Shown piece after piece: positions 17,846 through 26,443 of a stretch of 64,000 bases of DNA. The stretch is from Tabrizicola sp. Its GTDB lineage: Bacteria; Pseudomonadota; Alphaproteobacteria; Rhodobacterales; Rhodobacteraceae. Each line of letters starts with the position of its first letter. Position 1 is the first letter of the stretch. The translations under genes were made by a program, and so were the position numbers. Location: positions 299,723 to 363,722 of the forward strand of contig NZ_JALHQD010000004.1 of NCBI RefSeq assembly GCF_022842145.1, written 5' to 3'. The notes beneath the pieces were generated by a model. That model was not told the DNA's origin, did not search any database, and saw only the letters and a list, made by a program, of their open reading frames with translations.

Positions 17846-18023
17846 CCACGATTTCGAGCTGCGCGCAGCGTAATCGGCCCGCAATCCGGCCATTGGTTGC
17901 GATCCGGCGACAACGGACACCGGGTTGCCTGATTGTCGACCGAATCTTTGCCGGGACGGTCCAAATGCCAACACGGAACCGTGAGACCACGGGACAGCAT
18001 AATCAGTCACCGGGGTTTTCACC

Positions 18024-18176
18024 ATGAAGAAGCTTTCCATCCTTGCACCTGCGGCCCTTGCCGGCGTTCTGTTGTCCGCGATGGTGCTTGCCGCTCCGCA
18101 GCCGGTTGGCGGCACGGCGCCGCCGGTCCCCACGCTGGACCGGGCTGCCGCCTACAAGCTTGCCACCGCCGACTGA
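18024..18176 (+). CDS. Small secreted hypothetical protein (50 residues)
   Basis: [27 protein letters not shown] is a good Sec signal peptide (two Lys, hydrophobic core, Ala-x-Ala end), leaving a mature peptide of about 25 residues rich in Pro and Ala. No family recognised. The ribosome site is weak (GGGG 9 bases upstream). It lies alone between the divergent edd promoter and the rlmI-like gene. Too short for routine gene calling; reality rests on the signal peptide and isolated position. Confidence 0.55.
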   Translation: MKKLSILAPAALAGVLLSAMVLAAPQPVGGTAPPVPTLDRAAAYKLATAD

Positions 18177-18254
18177 TCCCCCAACCACCCTTCCGGGTCG
18201 GCACAAAAGCGGCTATGCGGTCGGCTTGGGTTGCAAGGTCCGGAAGGGGTCAGA

Positions 18255-19472
18255 ATGTCGGAAGTCGAGGGATCGCTCAGGTCTTTGCCGGTCGTGCGGT
18301 TGAAGCCAAAGGCCGAGGCGCGGGCGATCCGGCACGGTTTCCCCTGGGTCTATGCCGATGAGCTGGTGACCGACCGCCGCACGCAGGGCCTTGATCCCGG
18401 CGCGCTTGCGGTGCTGGAGGATGGCGAGCGGCGGCCTTTGGGGCTGGTCACCGTCAATGTGAAGTCGAAGATCATCGCCCGGATGCTGGACCGCGACCCG
18501 GATGCGGTGATCGACCGGGCCTGGTTCGAAGCCCGGCTTTCGCGGGCGCTGGCGCATCGCGCGCGGCTTTATGCCGAACCTTTCTACCGCCTCGTCCATG
18601 CTGAATCCGATGGCCTGCCGGGCGTGGTCATCGACCGTTTCGGCTCGGTGGCGGTGGTCCAGCCAAATGCGGCCTGGGCGGAAGGTCACCTTGAGGACCT
18701 CGTCGCGGCACTGGTTGCGGTGACGGGGGTGGAGACTGTCATCAAGAACGGCTCTGGCCGGTCGCGCGGGCTGGAGGGACTGGCGGAAGAGGTCGTGGTG
18801 ATCCACGGGTCCGAGCCCGCCGGACCGATCGCGGTCCCGATGAGCGGTGCGACCTACATGGCCGATCTGATGGGTGGTCAGAAGACCGGCCTTTTCTTTG
18901 ACCAGCGTGAGAACCACGCCTTTGCCGCCCGGCTTTCGCGCGGCGGAACCGTGCTTGATGTCTTCAGCCATGTCGGCGGTTTCGCCCTCGCGGCTCTGGC
19001 GGGCGGGGCGACCGAGGCGCTGGCCGTCGACGCCTCGGCGCCTGCGCTGGCTTTGGCGGAGCAGGGGGCCAAGGCGTCGGGGTTTGCCGACCGTTTCACC
19101 ACCCGGCAGGGCGACGCCTTCGAGGTGCTGGAGGCCCTGGGCGCCGAAGGCGCGCGCTTCGATCTGGTGATCTGCGACCCGCCAGCCTTTGCGCCGGCGA
19201 AACCCGCGCTGGAGGCGGGGCTGCGTGCCTATGAACGCCTCGCGCGGCTGGCGGCCCCGCTGGTCGCACCGGGCGGATACCTGGTGCTGTGTTCCTGCTC
19301 TCATGCGGCGGACCTGCAGGCGTTCCGCAACGCCTCGGCCCGGGGCATCGGGCGCGGCGGGCGGCGCGGGCAGATCATCCACACCGGCTTTGCCGGCCCC
19401 GACCACCCGGTCCTGCCGCAACTGGCGGAATCGTCGTATCTCAAGGCGCTGGCCTTCCGGCTGGACGGGTAG
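18255..19472 (+). CDS. rlmI: Class I SAM-dependent 23S rRNA cytosine methyltransferase, RlmI-like
   Basis: 405 residues. An N-terminal PUA-like domain (VRLKPKAEARAIRHGFPWVYADEL) binds RNA. The C-terminal Rossmann methyltransferase has the SAM loop VLDVFSHVGGFALAAL, the catalytic-type ICDPPAFA motif (NPPF/DPPAF class) and CSCSH, whose cysteine is shared with m5C-type enzymes. RlmI methylates C1962 in E. coli 23S rRNA; this protein may act there or on a related site. The ATG at 18255 has GGAAGGGG upstream. A PIN gene follows after a palindrome. Confidence 0.9.
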   Translation: MSEVEGSLRSLPVVRLKPKAEARAIRHGFPWVYADELVTDRRTQGLDPGALAVLEDGERRPLGLVTVNVKSKIIARMLDRDPDAVIDRAWFEARLSRALAHRARLYAEPFYRLVHAESDGLPGVVIDRFGSVAVVQPNAAWAEGHLEDLVAALVAVTGVETVIKNGSGRSRGLEGLAEEVVVIHGSEPAGPIAVPMSGATYMADLMGGQKTGLFFDQRENHAFAARLSRGGTVLDVFSHVGGFALAALAGGATEALAVDASAPALALAEQGAKASGFADRFTTRQGDAFEVLEALGAEGARFDLVICDPPAFAPAKPALEAGLRAYERLARLAAPLVAPGGYLVLCSCSHAADLQAFRNASARGIGRGGRRGQIIHTGFAGPDHPVLPQLAESSYLKALAFRLDG

Positions 19473-19496
19473 GGTGGGCAACACTGCCCACCCTAC
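19469..19496. repeat. REP-like palindrome overlapping the rlmI stop
   Basis: Perfect 12-bp inverted repeat GTAGGGTGGGCA/TGCCCACCCTAC with a 4-base loop. It starts on the rlmI stop codon and could act as a 3'-end stabiliser or weak terminator. The sequence resembles short palindromes scattered in many proteobacterial genomes. No T-run follows. Confidence 0.6.
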
Positions 19497-19509
19497 GCCA
19501 GCGAAGGGG

Positions 19510-20055
19510 GTGCCGAAGGCGGTCCTTGATGCTTGTGTCCTGTATCCGACGATCCTGCGCGAGATCCTGCAGGGTGCGGCCGAAGCCGGACTTTACCAAC
19601 CGGTCTTCTCGGAACGCATCCTGCGCGAATGGGTGCTGGCAACCGCCAAGCTTGGCCCTGCAGCGCCGGCCATCGCGGAAGGTGAAGCCGCACTTCTTCG
19701 CGCCACGTTTCCGCGCGCCGTGACCCGCGAACACCCGGAAATCGACAAGCGCCTGCTCCTGCCCGACCCCAACGACCGCCACGTCCTAGCCACGGCCATC
19801 GCCAGCGGTGCCGATGGCATCGTCACCTTCAACGCCCAGGATTTTCCCGGCCACGTCCTTGCGGCCGAGGGGATTACCCGACGCGATCCCGATGGTTTTC
19901 TGTGGGAGCTGCAATCCCGGCACCCCGAGGTCATCGGCGGGGTCGTGGAAGCCGTCCGAGCCAAGGCCGAGGCAATTTCCGGTCGGCCTCAGCCCTTGAA
20001 GCCGTTGTTGAAACGCGCGCGGCTTTTCCGGCTGGGAAAGGCGATGGGCGCCTAG
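19510..20055 (+). CDS. PIN-domain ribonuclease-like protein
   Basis: 181 residues. The N-terminal PIN domain starts VPKAVLDACVLYPTILREIL, with the first metal-binding Asp six residues in. Later acidic positions fall in LPDPNDRHVLATAIASGADGIVTFNAQDF, the classic D-x-D-x-x-x-x-A-A and TxNxxDF signatures. PIN domains are Mg2+-dependent RNases, usually toxins of VapBC-type pairs. No antitoxin-like gene lies next to it: upstream is rlmI, downstream a convergent protease. The GTG at 19510 gives the family start; GTG 19474 would place the start inside the palindrome. The C-terminal about 50 residues are a basic extension. Confidence 0.82.
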   Translation: MPKAVLDACVLYPTILREILQGAAEAGLYQPVFSERILREWVLATAKLGPAAPAIAEGEAALLRATFPRAVTREHPEIDKRLLLPDPNDRHVLATAIASGADGIVTFNAQDFPGHVLAAEGITRRDPDGFLWELQSRHPEVIGGVVEAVRAKAEAISGRPQPLKPLLKRARLFRLGKAMGA

Positions 20056-20061
20056 TCCCTT

Positions 20062-20763
20062 TCAGGACGTCTGCCGATCGCCCACCCAGCGCGCCTCATT
20101 GGCCTCGATCGCCGCGATGCGTTCATCGGTCTTCGGATGGCTCATCAACCAGGCCGGAATGCCCTGACCGCGGTTCTGTGTCAGCGCGCCCAGCTTGCGG
20201 AACAGCGACTTCTGCGGCCCGGTCCCGATCCCCGACTTGATCAACAGCGCCGAGGCATAGGCATCCGCCTCGAATTCGTCCCTGCGGCTCAGCCGCGCCA
20301 TCAACGCCGTCGCGATCAGGTTGGCGATCCAGATGCCGATGATCGGCAGGAAACGGTTCAGCAGCGCCGACAACATCACGAAAACCGCGTTCTGCCCGGT
20401 GAAATCGATCATCCGCCGTCGCATGTGCCCCATCGCCACATGCCCCAGTTCATGCGCGATCACGCTGGCCAGTTCCTCGTCCGTGACCTCGCCCTTCGAA
20501 CGCCGGTCGAGAAACCCCCGCGTCAGGTAGATCCGCCCGTCCGGAGAGGCGAGGCCATTGACCGGCTCGACCTCGAACACCCGGACTTCGATATTCGGCA
20601 CCCCCAGGGCCGCGGCCATCCTGCCTGCAAGCCGCACCAGTTCGGGATCGCGCAGAAGGACCGACTTTTCATCCAGCATCTGCCGGGTGCGCCAGACCGA
20701 GACCTGCATCATCAGGACGGCATAGGCCACGGCCACGAGAAGGGAGAGAAGAAGTGCGCTCAT
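20062..20763 (-). CDS. M48-family zinc metalloprotease (HtpX-like)
   Basis: 233 residues. An N-terminal signal anchor (residues 1-22) is followed by the zinc site IAHELGHVAMGH (His104, Glu105, His108) and the third ligand in SRRDEFEADAYAS. A second hydrophobic region (about 125-155) follows the active site. M48 proteases degrade misfolded membrane or envelope proteins; this short form resembles HtpX/Oma1-type catalytic domains. Last gene of a minus-strand run from 25645, 30 bp after the DedA gene. Confidence 0.92.
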   Translation of the reverse strand: MSALLLSLLVAVAYAVLMMQVSVWRTRQMLDEKSVLLRDPELVRLAGRMAAALGVPNIEVRVFEVEPVNGLASPDGRIYLTRGFLDRRSKGEVTDEELASVIAHELGHVAMGHMRRRMIDFTGQNAVFVMLSALLNRFLPIIGIWIANLIATALMARLSRRDEFEADAYASALLIKSGIGTGPQKSLFRKLGALTQNRGQGIPAWLMSHPKTDERIAAIEANEARWVGDRQTS

Positions 20764-20793
20764 GACCGGGATATATGCCGGACCGGGCCCGCT

Positions 20794-21387
20794 TCAAACC
20801 CCCGCACGCGCAGGTCCGAAAAGCCAGTAGCCAAGGGCGAGCACAGCCCCCAGACCTCCGACCATCCCGAGGACAGAGCCGAGCATCCCGCTCGCCGCCG
20901 CGATGTTCCCCGCAAAGCCGTAGCCGGTCCCGACGTAAAGCCCCGCCCAGACCGCCTCGCCGGCCAAGCCTGCCGCGGTGAACCGCGCCCAGCCCAGACC
21001 GGTACTGCCTGCCAGGAGATTGACCCAAGGCCCAAGCGGGCTGACCAGCCAGCGCGAGAAGAACACGGCCAAGACCCCCCGCCGGTCCATCAGGGCATCC
21101 GCCCGGGCCAAAAGCCGGTCGCGCGCCGGATCGGCCCGAAGCCGCGTCAGAAGCGACAGGCCCAGCCCGCGTCCGGCCCAAAAGCCAAGCTGATCCCCCG
21201 CGACCGCGCCCGCCGCCGCGGAAAGGAAGGCCTGCCACAGGACAAGGTCCCCGGCCGCGGCAAATCCTCCCGCCGTCAGCATCAGGATCGAGGCCGGAAA
21301 CGGCAGGGCGAGGCAGGACAGGAACGTCGTCGCCGCAAGAAGCCAAAGCCCGTACTGCGGCACCAGTTCCAAAAGCCAATTGGTCAT
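20794..21387 (-). CDS. DedA-family (SNARE-associated/VTT) membrane protein
   Basis: 197 residues, about five hydrophobic segments. FLSCLALPFPASILMLTAGGFAAAG and the later GDQLGFWAGRGLG and FSRWLVSPLGPWVNLLAGSTGLGWARF match the DedA/VTT domain, including the conserved membrane arginine region. DedA proteins are inner-membrane transporters or scramblases for undecaprenyl phosphate or phospholipid, tied to proton motive force. The ATG overlaps the stop of the upstream gene (ATGA). Confidence 0.88.
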   Translation of the reverse strand: MTNWLLELVPQYGLWLLAATTFLSCLALPFPASILMLTAGGFAAAGDLVLWQAFLSAAAGAVAGDQLGFWAGRGLGLSLLTRLRADPARDRLLARADALMDRRGVLAVFFSRWLVSPLGPWVNLLAGSTGLGWARFTAAGLAGEAVWAGLYVGTGYGFAGNIAAASGMLGSVLGMVGGLGAVLALGYWLFGPARAGV

Positions 21388-21731
21388 TCCGACCCCGCCT
21401 GCATCCGGTCCAGCGCCGCCTCGACCTCGGCGATCACCGTTTCGACCGGCACCCGGCGATCCCGGGCAATCTCGGCCAGGGGTTGGGGATGGCCTTTCAC
21501 CTCGGGCAGGGGCAGGCCCGCCTCCGCGTCCAGCTGGCGCGGCTCCACACCCCACGATCGCGCGACATAGCCCACCGTCATCCAGGGCTCGACCGGCATC
21601 TCGCTGTGGGTGGCCCAGTAGGCGGTGAAGAAGACCAGCCGCCCGGCAAAGAACAGCGTGACCGCGCAGGCCATCAGGAAAGCCGAGGTCAGCCAGGGCC
21701 GCGTGCGCCAGGCAGCGAAAAGCCGTTTCAT
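21384..21731 (-). CDS. Conserved hypothetical single-pass membrane protein
   Basis: 115 residues, no family recognised. Basic N-terminus (MKRLFAAWRTRPW), one membrane segment (about residues 14-36), then a soluble part whose end (PLAEIARDRRVPVETVIAEVEAAL) looks like a helix-turn-helix-like bundle. It overlaps both neighbours by 4 bp (ATGA), being sandwiched between the VWA gene and dedA, so it is surely translated with them. Its job may be linked to DedA or the VWA protein. Confidence 0.82.
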   Translation of the reverse strand: MKRLFAAWRTRPWLTSAFLMACAVTLFFAGRLVFFTAYWATHSEMPVEPWMTVGYVARSWGVEPRQLDAEAGLPLPEVKGHPQPLAEIARDRRVPVETVIAEVEAALDRMQAGSE

Positions 21732-22909
21732 CGCAGCTCCCTTATTCCGCGCGCCAAGCCGTCCAGCGTCATCGGCACCATGCGGCCCTCGAAGATGTCC
21801 CGGATCAGCGCCGTCGAGCGCGCATAGCCCCAGGCCCGCTCCTCGACCGGATTGATCCAGACATGATACGGCCACTGCGCGCGGATCCGTCGCAGCCACA
21901 GCTCGCCCGCCTCTGGGTTCCAGTGTTCGTTCGCACCGCCGGGATGCGTCACTTCATAGGGCGACATCGCAGCATCTCCGACCACGATCACCCGCCAGTC
22001 GGCGCCATAGGTCCGGATCACGTCCCAGGTTGGAGTCTGGTGATCCCAACGGCGGCGGTTGTCGCGCCAGAGACCCTCGTAGATGCAGTTGTGGAAGTAG
22101 AAGACCTCCAGATTCCGGAACTCGGCCTTGGCGGCGGTGAAAAGCTCTTCCATCACCCGCACATGCGGGTCCATCGACCCGCCGATGTCCAGAAGCAGCA
22201 GCACCTTCACCGCATTGCGCCTTTCGGGGCGGGTCTGCACGTCCAGCCAGCCCTGCGCCGCCGTCGCGCGGATCGTGCCGTCCAGGTCCAGCTCCTCGGC
22301 CGCGCCATCGCGCGCCCAGCGCCGCAACCGGCGCAGCGCCAGCTTCATCGTCCGCGTGCCGATCTCGGCGTCGCCGTCCAGATTGCGGAACTCGCGCTTG
22401 TCCCAGACCTTGACCGCCCGCTGGTGACGGCTTTGGTCCTGACCGATCCGGACTCCCTCGGGGTTGTAGCCATAAGCCCCGAAGGGTGAGGTCCCCGCCG
22501 TGCCGATCCACTTCGAGCCGCCCTGGTGGCGGCCCTGCTGCTCAGCCAGCCGCTGGCGCAGCGTCTCCATCAGCTTGTCGAACCCGCCCACGGCCTGAAT
22601 CGCTGCTCGTTCCTCGGCTGAAAGATGCCGCTCGGCCAACTTCTCAAGCCAGTCGCGGGGGAGATCCAGCGCCTCCAGCACCTGATCCGGCGTTACCGCC
22701 TCCAGCCCCGAAAAGGCGCGTCCGAAGGCCCGGTCGAAGCGGTCGATGTGACGCTCGTCCTTGACCAGCGTCAGGCGCGCCAGGTGATAGAAACCTTCGG
22801 CGTCATAGATCACCAGCCTTGCGGCCATCGCTTCGAGAAAACTCAGAAACTCGCGCAGGGAGACTGGCACCCCTTCTTCCCGCAAGGTCTGGAAGAACGG
22901 AAGGAACAC
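21728..22909 (-). CDS. VWA-domain protein, CoxE-like
   Basis: 393 residues. An N-terminal helical region (FLPFFQTLREEGVPVSLREFLSFLEAM) and a middle charged segment precede a C-terminal von Willebrand A domain with the metal site DIGGSMD (Asp241-Asp247) and the downstream VVGDAAMSPYE strand. Such VWA proteins (CoxE/YehP type) work with MoxR-type AAA+ ATPases as metal-insertion or chaperone pairs. A MoxR gene lies upstream in the same run (24794-25645), with two genes between. The target protein is not evident. Cytoplasmic; no signal peptide. Confidence 0.9.
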   Translation of the reverse strand: MFLPFFQTLREEGVPVSLREFLSFLEAMAARLVIYDAEGFYHLARLTLVKDERHIDRFDRAFGRAFSGLEAVTPDQVLEALDLPRDWLEKLAERHLSAEERAAIQAVGGFDKLMETLRQRLAEQQGRHQGGSKWIGTAGTSPFGAYGYNPEGVRIGQDQSRHQRAVKVWDKREFRNLDGDAEIGTRTMKLALRRLRRWARDGAAEELDLDGTIRATAAQGWLDVQTRPERRNAVKVLLLLDIGGSMDPHVRVMEELFTAAKAEFRNLEVFYFHNCIYEGLWRDNRRRWDHQTPTWDVIRTYGADWRVIVVGDAAMSPYEVTHPGGANEHWNPEAGELWLRRIRAQWPYHVWINPVEERAWGYARSTALIRDIFEGRMVPMTLDGLARGIRELR

Positions 22910-22964
22910 CGCTTAAGCCCCGGTTTCTGTGGGTAGATCGGAGAGGAGCCTGCGAAAGCTCCGA

Positions 22965-22988
22965 AGCGGAATCCTGGATAATTCCGCT
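22965..22988 (-). terminator. Stem-loop between the small membrane gene and the VWA gene
   Basis: Perfect 8-bp inverted repeat AGCGGAAT/ATTCCGCT with an 8-base loop. No T-run follows on the minus strand, so it may be an mRNA-processing or stability hairpin rather than a full terminator. Confidence 0.4.
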
Positions 22989-22998
22989 ACCCGCTGCA

Positions 22999-23169
22999 TC
23001 AGGCACGCAGCAAGCGGTCAAGGTAGATGGTGATGAAAAGGCCCATCAGCGCGAAGATCAGACCGTGGACGAAAGCATATTGCAGGATGTCGGCCACCTT
23101 GCCGCCCCGTGCCTTGGCGCGCAGGCCACCGCCGATTGCGCCCACCAGAAAGCCGCCGATCACGAACAT
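22999..23169 (-). CDS. Small two-helix membrane protein (56 residues)
   Basis: MFVIGGFLVGAIGGGLRAKARGGK followed by a second hydrophobic segment HGLIFALMGLFITIYLDRLL: two short membrane helices joined by a basic loop. It starts 33 bp after the stop of the DUF2927 gene and precedes the VWA gene. No family assigned; I recall comparable small proteins annotated in Rhodobacteraceae. Clear hydropathy, a GGGGCGG site and operon position support it. Confidence 0.75.
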   Translation of the reverse strand: MFVIGGFLVGAIGGGLRAKARGGKVADILQYAFVHGLIFALMGLFITIYLDRLLRA

Positions 23170-23202
23170 GCCGCCCCATTTCCGGGGCGCGCCGATGCGC
23201 CC

Positions 23203-24519
23203 CTAGCCCTTGTCTGCGCGGTCGGCCACGGCGGCGATGTCGCGCATCCGGGCCTGGACCACCTTGTCAGGCCCGAAGCCATAGCGCGCGTGGACTGCGC
23301 TGTCCATGCGCAGCGCCGTCGCAGCGGCCGGGTTGCCCAGCGCGTCCAGCGCCTCGGCCTTGATCAGCATGAGCGTCGCCAGAAGGGCCGCGTTCTGGTG
23401 CCGTTCGACGACCGGAATGGCCCGGTCGGTGAGGCGCACCGCCTCTTCGGCCAACCCTCCGGCCAGCGCCATTGCCGCCATCTGCATGTCGACATGGGCC
23501 AGGTGTACCTCGCCCCCCGGCAAACTGGCGTAGATCGCCCCGGCGCGCGAGAAAGCCTCGACTGCGCGCGCCGGGTCGCTGCCTGCAGAGAGGCGCCCCA
23601 CGGCGAACCAGCTGAACGCCAGTCGACTGTCGCGCCAGCCCCGCGCGACCGCGATGTCCAGCGCCCGCTCGGCCGATGCCTTGCGCGCGGAAACCGAGCC
23701 ATTGCGGCCCAGCGATGTCTCGATAGCCCGGCTCCAGTCCGGCGGATTGCCCGCCTGCAACCCGGCGCGCGCCCCAAGCCGCGCGGCGACCTCCGCTTCG
23801 GTCATGCCGCTGACCAGCCCGGCAGAGTAGGTCAGCCGCAGGATGTCCATGTCGAAGCCGGTCAGCACCGAATGGAAATTGTCGTCGTTGAAGACACTGT
23901 CCGGCAGCCGGTAAAGGTCGTTCAGCGGTCCCAGCGCCTGGGCAAGTTCCTCGTGGAGGCAGTCGCGCACCTCTTGCGGGCTGGTGTCGGACGGAATGAA
24001 GATCGCCGCCCGCTCGCGCCGGGTGACCAAAGCCCAGTCCACCGCGTCCGACCCCCGCTGTCGCCGGTATTCGGCCAGGGAGCCGACGTTCGGCACCACG
24101 AAACAGGCGGCAGTCGGGGCCAGACGGCGCAGTTCGGACCGGCTTGCGAATTCGACGGTGATGGTCGCGGCACCTGAAGCGGGCCGGATGTCGATCCCCG
24201 CTTCGGACTGCAGCCGACCGATCAGGACCCCCAGGTCGCGCGGTGCCGTCGCCGGCACATCACCGGTCATCGCAACCGTCACGGGCCCCTCGAACCGGCT
24301 GAAGGTCGCCAGCCAGCGGCCGCTTTCCATCGCGAAGGTCAGGTCCATGAAGTCCCGCACCAGTGACCCGTCCGACCCCGGGGCCGCGACCATCTGCAGG
24401 GCACCCGACGTGTCAAAACCAGCGCCCACCTCGGCCAGAGGCCGGTTCTTCGACACTTGCGCCGGCGGGGCACAGGCCGAAACCACGCCAAGCGCAGCGA
24501 TCAGAAGGGGCAGGCGCAT
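23203..24519 (-). CDS. DUF2927 lipoprotein
   Basis: 438 residues. The N-terminus MRLPLLIAALGVVSAC is a lipoprotein signal with lipobox cysteine Cys16. The first half is a DUF2927 domain, ending with the characteristic CLHEELAQALGPLNDLYRLPDSVFNDDNFHSVLTGFD (a metalloprotease-like HE-x-x-x-Q motif). The second half is helical and TPR-like (RAVEAFSRAGAIYASLPGGE...). Probably anchored in the envelope. Function unknown; the motif suggests a degenerate or active Zn protease, which is inference. It lies between the MoxR ATPase and the small membrane gene. Confidence 0.88.
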   Translation of the reverse strand: MRLPLLIAALGVVSACAPPAQVSKNRPLAEVGAGFDTSGALQMVAAPGSDGSLVRDFMDLTFAMESGRWLATFSRFEGPVTVAMTGDVPATAPRDLGVLIGRLQSEAGIDIRPASGAATITVEFASRSELRRLAPTAACFVVPNVGSLAEYRRQRGSDAVDWALVTRRERAAIFIPSDTSPQEVRDCLHEELAQALGPLNDLYRLPDSVFNDDNFHSVLTGFDMDILRLTYSAGLVSGMTEAEVAARLGARAGLQAGNPPDWSRAIETSLGRNGSVSARKASAERALDIAVARGWRDSRLAFSWFAVGRLSAGSDPARAVEAFSRAGAIYASLPGGEVHLAHVDMQMAAMALAGGLAEEAVRLTDRAIPVVERHQNAALLATLMLIKAEALDALGNPAAATALRMDSAVHARYGFGPDKVVQARMRDIAAVADRADKG

Positions 24520-24793
24520 AGGAATGACCGTCAGGCAGCGGGCCCCGGGCAGCAGGGTCGGGGCAAGTGTCCGGCTGGCACCGGGCCGGAGTCAATTCCG
24601 GAAAAATGTCGGATTTTCGGGACACTACCCCTCGCGGTTGATGTTGCGAAGGGCGCAGGATGTATCCAGCGCGGTCACGGATTGTTACAATTCGGACAAT
24701 GGGTGGGACGCTATTTCGCCATAAGACGAGGCATGGTTGATTCGGCTTGCCGACCTATCCACCCATGATCGCGGCCATAACCCTGCGCAAAGG

Positions 24794-25645
24794 CTACCGC
24801 TGTCCCCGCGCCATGAAGGCCAGCCGTTCGAACAGCTGCACGTCCTGCTCGTTCTTCAGCAGCGCGCCATGCAGCCGGGGAAGCGCGCTTTTCGTGTCCT
24901 TCCGCAGGTCCTCGGGCGCCAGATCTTCGGCCAGCAAAAGCCGCAGCCAGTCCAGCACCTCGGACGTTGAGGGCTTCTTCTTCAGCCCCGGCACGTCGCG
25001 GATCTCGTAGAACTGCGTCAGCGCCGCCGTCAGAAGCCGGTCCTTGATGTCCGGGAAATGCACCTTCACGATCGCCGCCAAAGTGTCCGCCTCGGGAAAA
25101 CGGATGTAATGGAAGAAGCATCGCCGCAGGAAAGCGTCGGGCAGCTCCTTTTCGTTGTTCGAGGTGATGATCACCACTGGCCGGTGCTTTGCCCGGACCA
25201 TGTCCCCGGTCTCGTAGACGTGGAACTCCATCCGGTCCAGTTCCTGCAGCAGGTCATTGGGAAACTCGATGTCCGCCTTGTCGATCTCGTCGATCAGCAG
25301 GACCACGCGTCCCTCCGCCTCGAAGGCCTGCCAAAGCTTGCCCTTGCGGATGTAGTTGCGCACGTCATGCACCCGCTCGCCACCAAGGCCGGGACCCAGC
25401 TGGCTGTCCCGCAACCGGCCCACCGCATCGTATTCGTACAGGCCTTGCTGCGCTTTGGTTGTGGACTTCACGTGCCACTCAATCAGGGGTAGGGCAAGCG
25501 CCGCCGCCACCTGCCGCGCCAGTTCGGTCTTGCCCGTCCCCGGCTCGCCCTTGACCAGCAAGGGTCGCTGCAATGTGACCGCAGCGTTCACCGCAAGCGC
25601 CAGATCGTCGGAGGCGACGTAGCGGGATGTCGTGGCGAATTTCAT
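24794..25645 (-). CDS. MoxR-family AAA+ ATPase
   Basis: 283 residues. Walker A GEPGTGKT (33-40), Walker B VVLLIDEIDKAD, sensor 1 IITSNNEKELPDAFLRRC with the arginine finger. MoxR ATPases remodel or load cofactors into partner proteins together with VWA-domain proteins, and such a partner (CoxE-like) is encoded downstream at 21728-22909. Cytoplasmic hexamer expected. First gene of the minus-strand run. The 274-bp gap to the next gene (24520-24793) holds no obvious gene and probably the promoter of the DUF2927 gene. Confidence 0.94.
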   Translation of the reverse strand: MKFATTSRYVASDDLALAVNAAVTLQRPLLVKGEPGTGKTELARQVAAALALPLIEWHVKSTTKAQQGLYEYDAVGRLRDSQLGPGLGGERVHDVRNYIRKGKLWQAFEAEGRVVLLIDEIDKADIEFPNDLLQELDRMEFHVYETGDMVRAKHRPVVIITSNNEKELPDAFLRRCFFHYIRFPEADTLAAIVKVHFPDIKDRLLTAALTQFYEIRDVPGLKKKPSTSEVLDWLRLLLAEDLAPEDLRKDTKSALPRLHGALLKNEQDVQLFERLAFMARGQR

Positions 25646-25818
25646 GGTGATTACAACATCCTGACGGCCGCAGTTTCACAAACCCTACCTGTGCCCAGAA
25701 AATGTCGCAACCGCTAGTGACAATGTGGAAGCGTTGGGATACATGCCCGCCCAACAGGAGCGCGTCCATGACAGAAGCCCACCTGTCGGAGCGATCCGGC
25801 GCCAAGGAGAGTGTTTCG

Positions 25819-26241
25819 ATGAAGGCCGAGGTTTTCCTCCCAGACGATTACCGTCCCGCCGAGGACGAGCCGTTCATGAACGACCGCCAGCTGGAGTACT
25901 TCCGCCGCAAGCTGCTGGTGTGGAAGCAGGAACTGCTGGACCAGTCCGCCGAGACGATCGACTCCCTCCAGGACAGCGCGCGCAATGTCCCCGACATCGC
26001 CGACCGCGCCTCCGAGGAAACCGACCGTGCACTTGAACTGCGCACCCGTGACCGTCAGCGCAAGCTGGTCGCCAAGATCGACGCGGCCCTGCGCCGGATC
26101 GAGAACGGCGAATTCGGCTACTGCGAAGTGACCGGGGAACCGATCAGCCTCAAGCGCCTGGATGCGCGGCCCATCGCGACGATGACCCTGGAAGCGCAGG
26201 AAAAGCACGAGCGCCGCGAGAAAGTTCACCGCGACGAGTAA
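25819..26241 (+). CDS. dksA: RNA polymerase-binding transcription factor DksA
   Basis: 140 residues. It binds the polymerase secondary channel and, with ppGpp, adjusts rRNA and amino-acid promoter activity. The coiled coil (RQLEYFRRKLLVWKQELL and RALELRTRDRQRKL) has the acidic tip D-x-x-D-x-A in PDIADRASEE. The C-terminal zinc finger is degenerate: in GEFGYCEVTGEPISLKRLDARPIATMTLEAQEKHE only one of the four zinc cysteines remains. Rhodobacter DksA is known to work this way. The start at 25819 (AAGGAG upstream) matches family length; ATG 25768, also with AGGAG, would add 17 residues. Confidence 0.93.
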   Translation: MKAEVFLPDDYRPAEDEPFMNDRQLEYFRRKLLVWKQELLDQSAETIDSLQDSARNVPDIADRASEETDRALELRTRDRQRKLVAKIDAALRRIENGEFGYCEVTGEPISLKRLDARPIATMTLEAQEKHERREKVHRDE

Positions 26242-26443
26242 GCTTGCCGGCCGGACCGCTCGGTCCCGTCAAGGTATCTGGCGGCTGATGGTCTGCCCAT
26301 GCGGCTGCGAAGTCTGACATGTGTTACTGCGCCGCTCCGCTTTCCGGCGTTCTGGACTGGATGCTCCAGCCGTTGTGGGTGATACTCCGCCTGGTGTCGC
26401 GTCCGGCATAAGGGCCGGTGCGGCGGACTGCGCAGGACCTGCC

